DNA of 64,000 nt from Caprimulgus europaeus. Taxonomy: Eukaryota; Chordata; Aves; Caprimulgiformes; Caprimulgidae. Position 1 is the stretch's first letter. Every line of letters starts with the position of its first letter. A model generated the notes under the pieces. That model was not told where the DNA came from and made no database searches. It worked only from the letters and a program-made list of their open reading frames with translations. Position numbers and translations under genes: made by a program. The stretch lies in NCBI GenBank assembly GCA_907165065.1, contig OU015532.1:37676339-37740338 (forward strand), given 5' to 3'. Positions 61,205 through 64,000 of the stretch are shown here, piece after piece.

Positions 61205-64000
61205 CTTGACAGACAGTGAAGTGCCCTTCATGTAAGGGAGATAAAGTCCTGAAGGATATGCTCCTGTAGAAGTTTGGTACATCTCTCATCACTGGCTTCA
61301 GAGAGCCAGAGTGACTTATGTTGCTTAAACTTCTGTTAATTAGGGAGAAAGATTGAAAAATGCTGTCTTGACAACTGGCTGAACCCTGAGCAGTGCATGT
61401 TACTCAATAGGCATGAGAGTTGCTGTGCGTGCTCTGGTGCAAGCCCTGCTCACTTTCTTGAGCTGTTAAACCATTTTATTCAGTAGAAGGTGCTTCTCTG
61501 CTGAAGTGTTGCTCTTTATTGGCATTGGGTGTGTTAAACTATCACGGCTAGTCAGACCACCACCAGCCGTGGCAGATACAGACTGCCTGAAATAAATAGG
61601 GCGTGTGGGTGAATACGCTGCCTGGGTGCTGCTGGCGTAGTACCTGACATGTGCAAGCTTGGTATTTAGAATGCTTTCTACACCCAACCAGCTACAGTAA
61701 GAAATGCCTATTTTAGACTGTGTAATGCAGAGTTACAAGTTAATTCCTCTTTCACATTGCCCTTTTGTCATTTAAGGACAGGCCTCCTGCATCTTTTTCC
61801 CTAAGAGTTCTTTCAAGTTTTGGTTGGTTTTCCAGTTTTGTTTTATTTTGATTTTATTTTCCAAGTTTATTTTGTGGTATCTTTGGTGCTGTCTGTCCCC
61901 ATGCTTGTAACCACAGCTCTGCTTTTAATTTTACAAAATTTTTAAACCTACTTTGAACAAACCTATCAGCACATTTCCTTTGTTCATGTTTGTTCATCTC
62001 CATGTTCCCCTTCTGGAGCCAGAAACACTAAAACACAACAAGAGAGACAGAAATGTGAAGAATGTCTCAACATCTTTTTCTATTTGGGAGAAAATGAATT
62101 GCATTACAAACTTCATGTCTCTAACAAGCTGCATTGCATTTAACCTTTGCCTCGCTACCACAACATCCAGCTAGAAATGTAGATGTTATTTGTCTTCTGG
62201 ATAACAACATATTGGTTAGAATAGTTTCTAAACACAAGCCATTTTCTAGGGCAAATAAAGATTTGGAAGAAGGGGAAGTTCAGTTTGTTAAGCAGTTTGA
62301 GTTTTACAGTAAATCATAGTAAAATCATGAGTTTGAATGCCTGAAAGGCAGTGGAAAACTGGGGCCTCCATGAGTGCTCACTGTGTGTTTCTCTCTGTTT
62401 ATAGTTTTGTTGTGGCTGAAATCCTGTCCTGCTGATGTCACTGGGAATTTTGCCACTGGATTTCACTAGCAAATTGCAGCACACTTAGATTTTTAGATCG
62501 TGTTCTTCTGAACACAAACAACGCCTGTGTGCTTCATGCTGCTCTCTGTGGAGAGGAGCAAGGAGACCTCGCTGAGCAGAGCTCATCCTCATCATCACCC
62601 CTGTGGTTTTCATGGAGCTGTGACAGGACTGAACATGTCAAGTTTTTATTTTTCATTCATATTTAGGAAGGCTGCTGAAGGCCCAGGCAAGATTCTTTGA
62701 CCATCACAACAGTGGTGGCTTTTGGAACTGTGCTCTCTCTTTGGTGAAATAAATCTACATGGTGACAAATGTACCTGCCCGGTGCTCCTAGGCATTGGGA
62801 GGTAGCTGGGCTGTTTCACTGCCCAAAGGCATTAATGGAGTTCACTCAGTCCTGCTGGTTATACTCAGCTGTCATACTCTGGAAGAACAGAATTTAAAAA
62901 AAATGGATCTGACAGATCTTGAGAAGGGAAAGCTGTCTTCCTTAACAGCATCAGTCACACTCACACAACACTCCTCTGTGAAGCAAAAGGTTAGGGTCAC
63001 AGCCCCAGCTGTCAGAAACAGGCACCCACATTTTTCTTACGACACGTGCGTGAACTTTTAGTTCAAAAACTTGCTCGCAGAGTGGAAGCTGCTGAGGTGG
63101 TGGCTGGGTTGGGAGCCAACCAGCATGGAGGGGAGGGCTCTCAGGAGTGCGGTCTTTGCATGGTGTGAGGAAACTGGGACCTGACTGCAGGGCTCTGAGA
63201 GCTTTCTGGTAATGACATTTGGGCAAAAACTCACTAGTTGAATATGTGGAGAAAAAGATCAGATGTATTTATTTATAAATTAACTGAAAAACGGCAGCTC
63301 CCAAAATCTGCCTGATCAGACTTATGGTTTAGCTGGACCAGCTATAGCCCAAGGTTTCTGTAGTGATGTTATTGCTGACCACAAACATTCAAACATTACT
63401 TGATTTGAAAATCAAGTTTGGTGTCCTTTACCTTCTGGGTTTTGAATTTCTAGGTATCCACCTTTTTCTCTTCTGCACTGTGAAGGCAAAAAGTTTTCCT
63501 TTCAAAGGAAAAGCCATGAATTCTCATAATAACATAACCCTGGAGTTGCATCTTTAATGAGGTGATCTTACAATATGAGACTTGCAACAGAACTGTGAGC
63601 GTTGGATGTGCGGAGTCGGATGGTGGCTGCCCTTTCTATTGCATGGGGACTGACAGGGTAATGGATTTTAAAGATCCTTGGTGGTCATTGCACTCATTGA
63701 CTTTATTTTGCCACAGTTTGCACCTGCAGAATGAGACAAGTGGCCGTGTGAGGGTCCGTGGCACTTTGTGCACATGAGAGCTGTGTTTCTGTGAGCAGTG
63801 GTTTTGGCCTTAGCAGCACTGAGCGTGTTTCAAGACTGTCAGATGATTGCATTTTTGTGATGCCCACTTCAATGGCTCTGCTCTTCTTTATATGCCCAGC
63901 TCCTTCTTGGTTGACAGTCATTAAACAGCAGAGCAGAGAGGCCATTGAGGAGGTCTCTATTAATGTGGTGAAAGTCTAGAATGATAGAGGCCTCTAGCAT

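Larger units (their letters stand above)
35411..64000 (+). other. GALNT16: GALNT16 intron 1 (first 28.6 kb)
   Basis: No open frame here resembles the next expected GALNT16 segments (the stem, then the catalytic domain with its conserved DxH and nucleotide-binding region). I therefore take the whole remainder as intron 1. Contents recognised: a CR1 copy, a long inverted repeat, a retroviral 5' LTR, a double hairpin, a CR1 3' end and simple repeats, each listed separately. The remaining sequence (about 39.6-49.5, 49.9-52.2, 53.4-55.7, 56.4-61.0 and 61.2-64.0 kb) shows no gene I can support. Confidence 0.8.

Noticed and set aside
1..64000. CRISPR arrays, operons, rRNA or tRNA genes
   Set aside because: This is vertebrate DNA. 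I saw no regularly spaced direct repeats and no tRNA cloverleaf with A and B boxes. The only tRNA-related sequence is the retroviral primer binding site.
35411..64000. A second GALNT16 exon within the window
   Set aside because: No frame resembles the expected stem/catalytic sequence with a flanking acceptor and donor, so intron 1 must extend past the right edge, unless a small exon was missed.

Overview
The window is vertebrate nuclear DNA, almost certainly from a bird. It carries several CR1 LINE fragments with the typical 3'-end octamer, an avian-style endogenous retroviral LTR, compact introns and a GC-rich CpG-island promoter. Two conserved genes, EXD2 and GALNT16, lie next to each other on the + strand; they are also neighbours at human 14q24.1. 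The bird species cannot be named from the sequence alone.

Region by region: (1) 1-101 holds the end of an old hAT-Charlie-type DNA transposon. (2) 692-10000 holds the coding part of EXD2, an exonuclease of the DEDDy family. Eight coding exons join in frame across GT-AG introns into an intact protein of 621 residues. The promoter and 5' UTR exon(s) lie upstream of the window. A 3' UTR follows, possibly to about 12.35 kb, in which case it would contain an antisense CR1 (10696-11664). (3) 12.4-34.6 kb is intergenic, with one CR1 fragment (22389-23017), simple repeats and no gene I can support. (4) 34.88-35.66 kb is a CpG island containing the promoter, 5' UTR and first coding exon (35231-35410) of GALNT16, a Golgi mucin-type O-glycosylation enzyme. 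(5) 35411-64000 is the start of GALNT16 intron 1. No second exon is recognisable. It holds a CR1 copy (38712-39617), a long near-perfect inverted repeat (49512-49853), a truncated antisense retroviral 5' LTR with its tRNA-Lys-type primer binding site (about 52250-53315), a pair of adjacent perfect hairpins inside an antisense open frame (55712-56356) and a CR1 3' end (about 61000-61204).

The two genes have unrelated roles (DNA-end processing/mitochondrial function, and protein glycosylation), so their adjacency is conserved synteny and not a functional unit. I saw no clearly new multi-gene system. The most unexplained structures are the 49.5-49.85 kb inverted repeat and the double hairpin at 55.96-56.03 kb.
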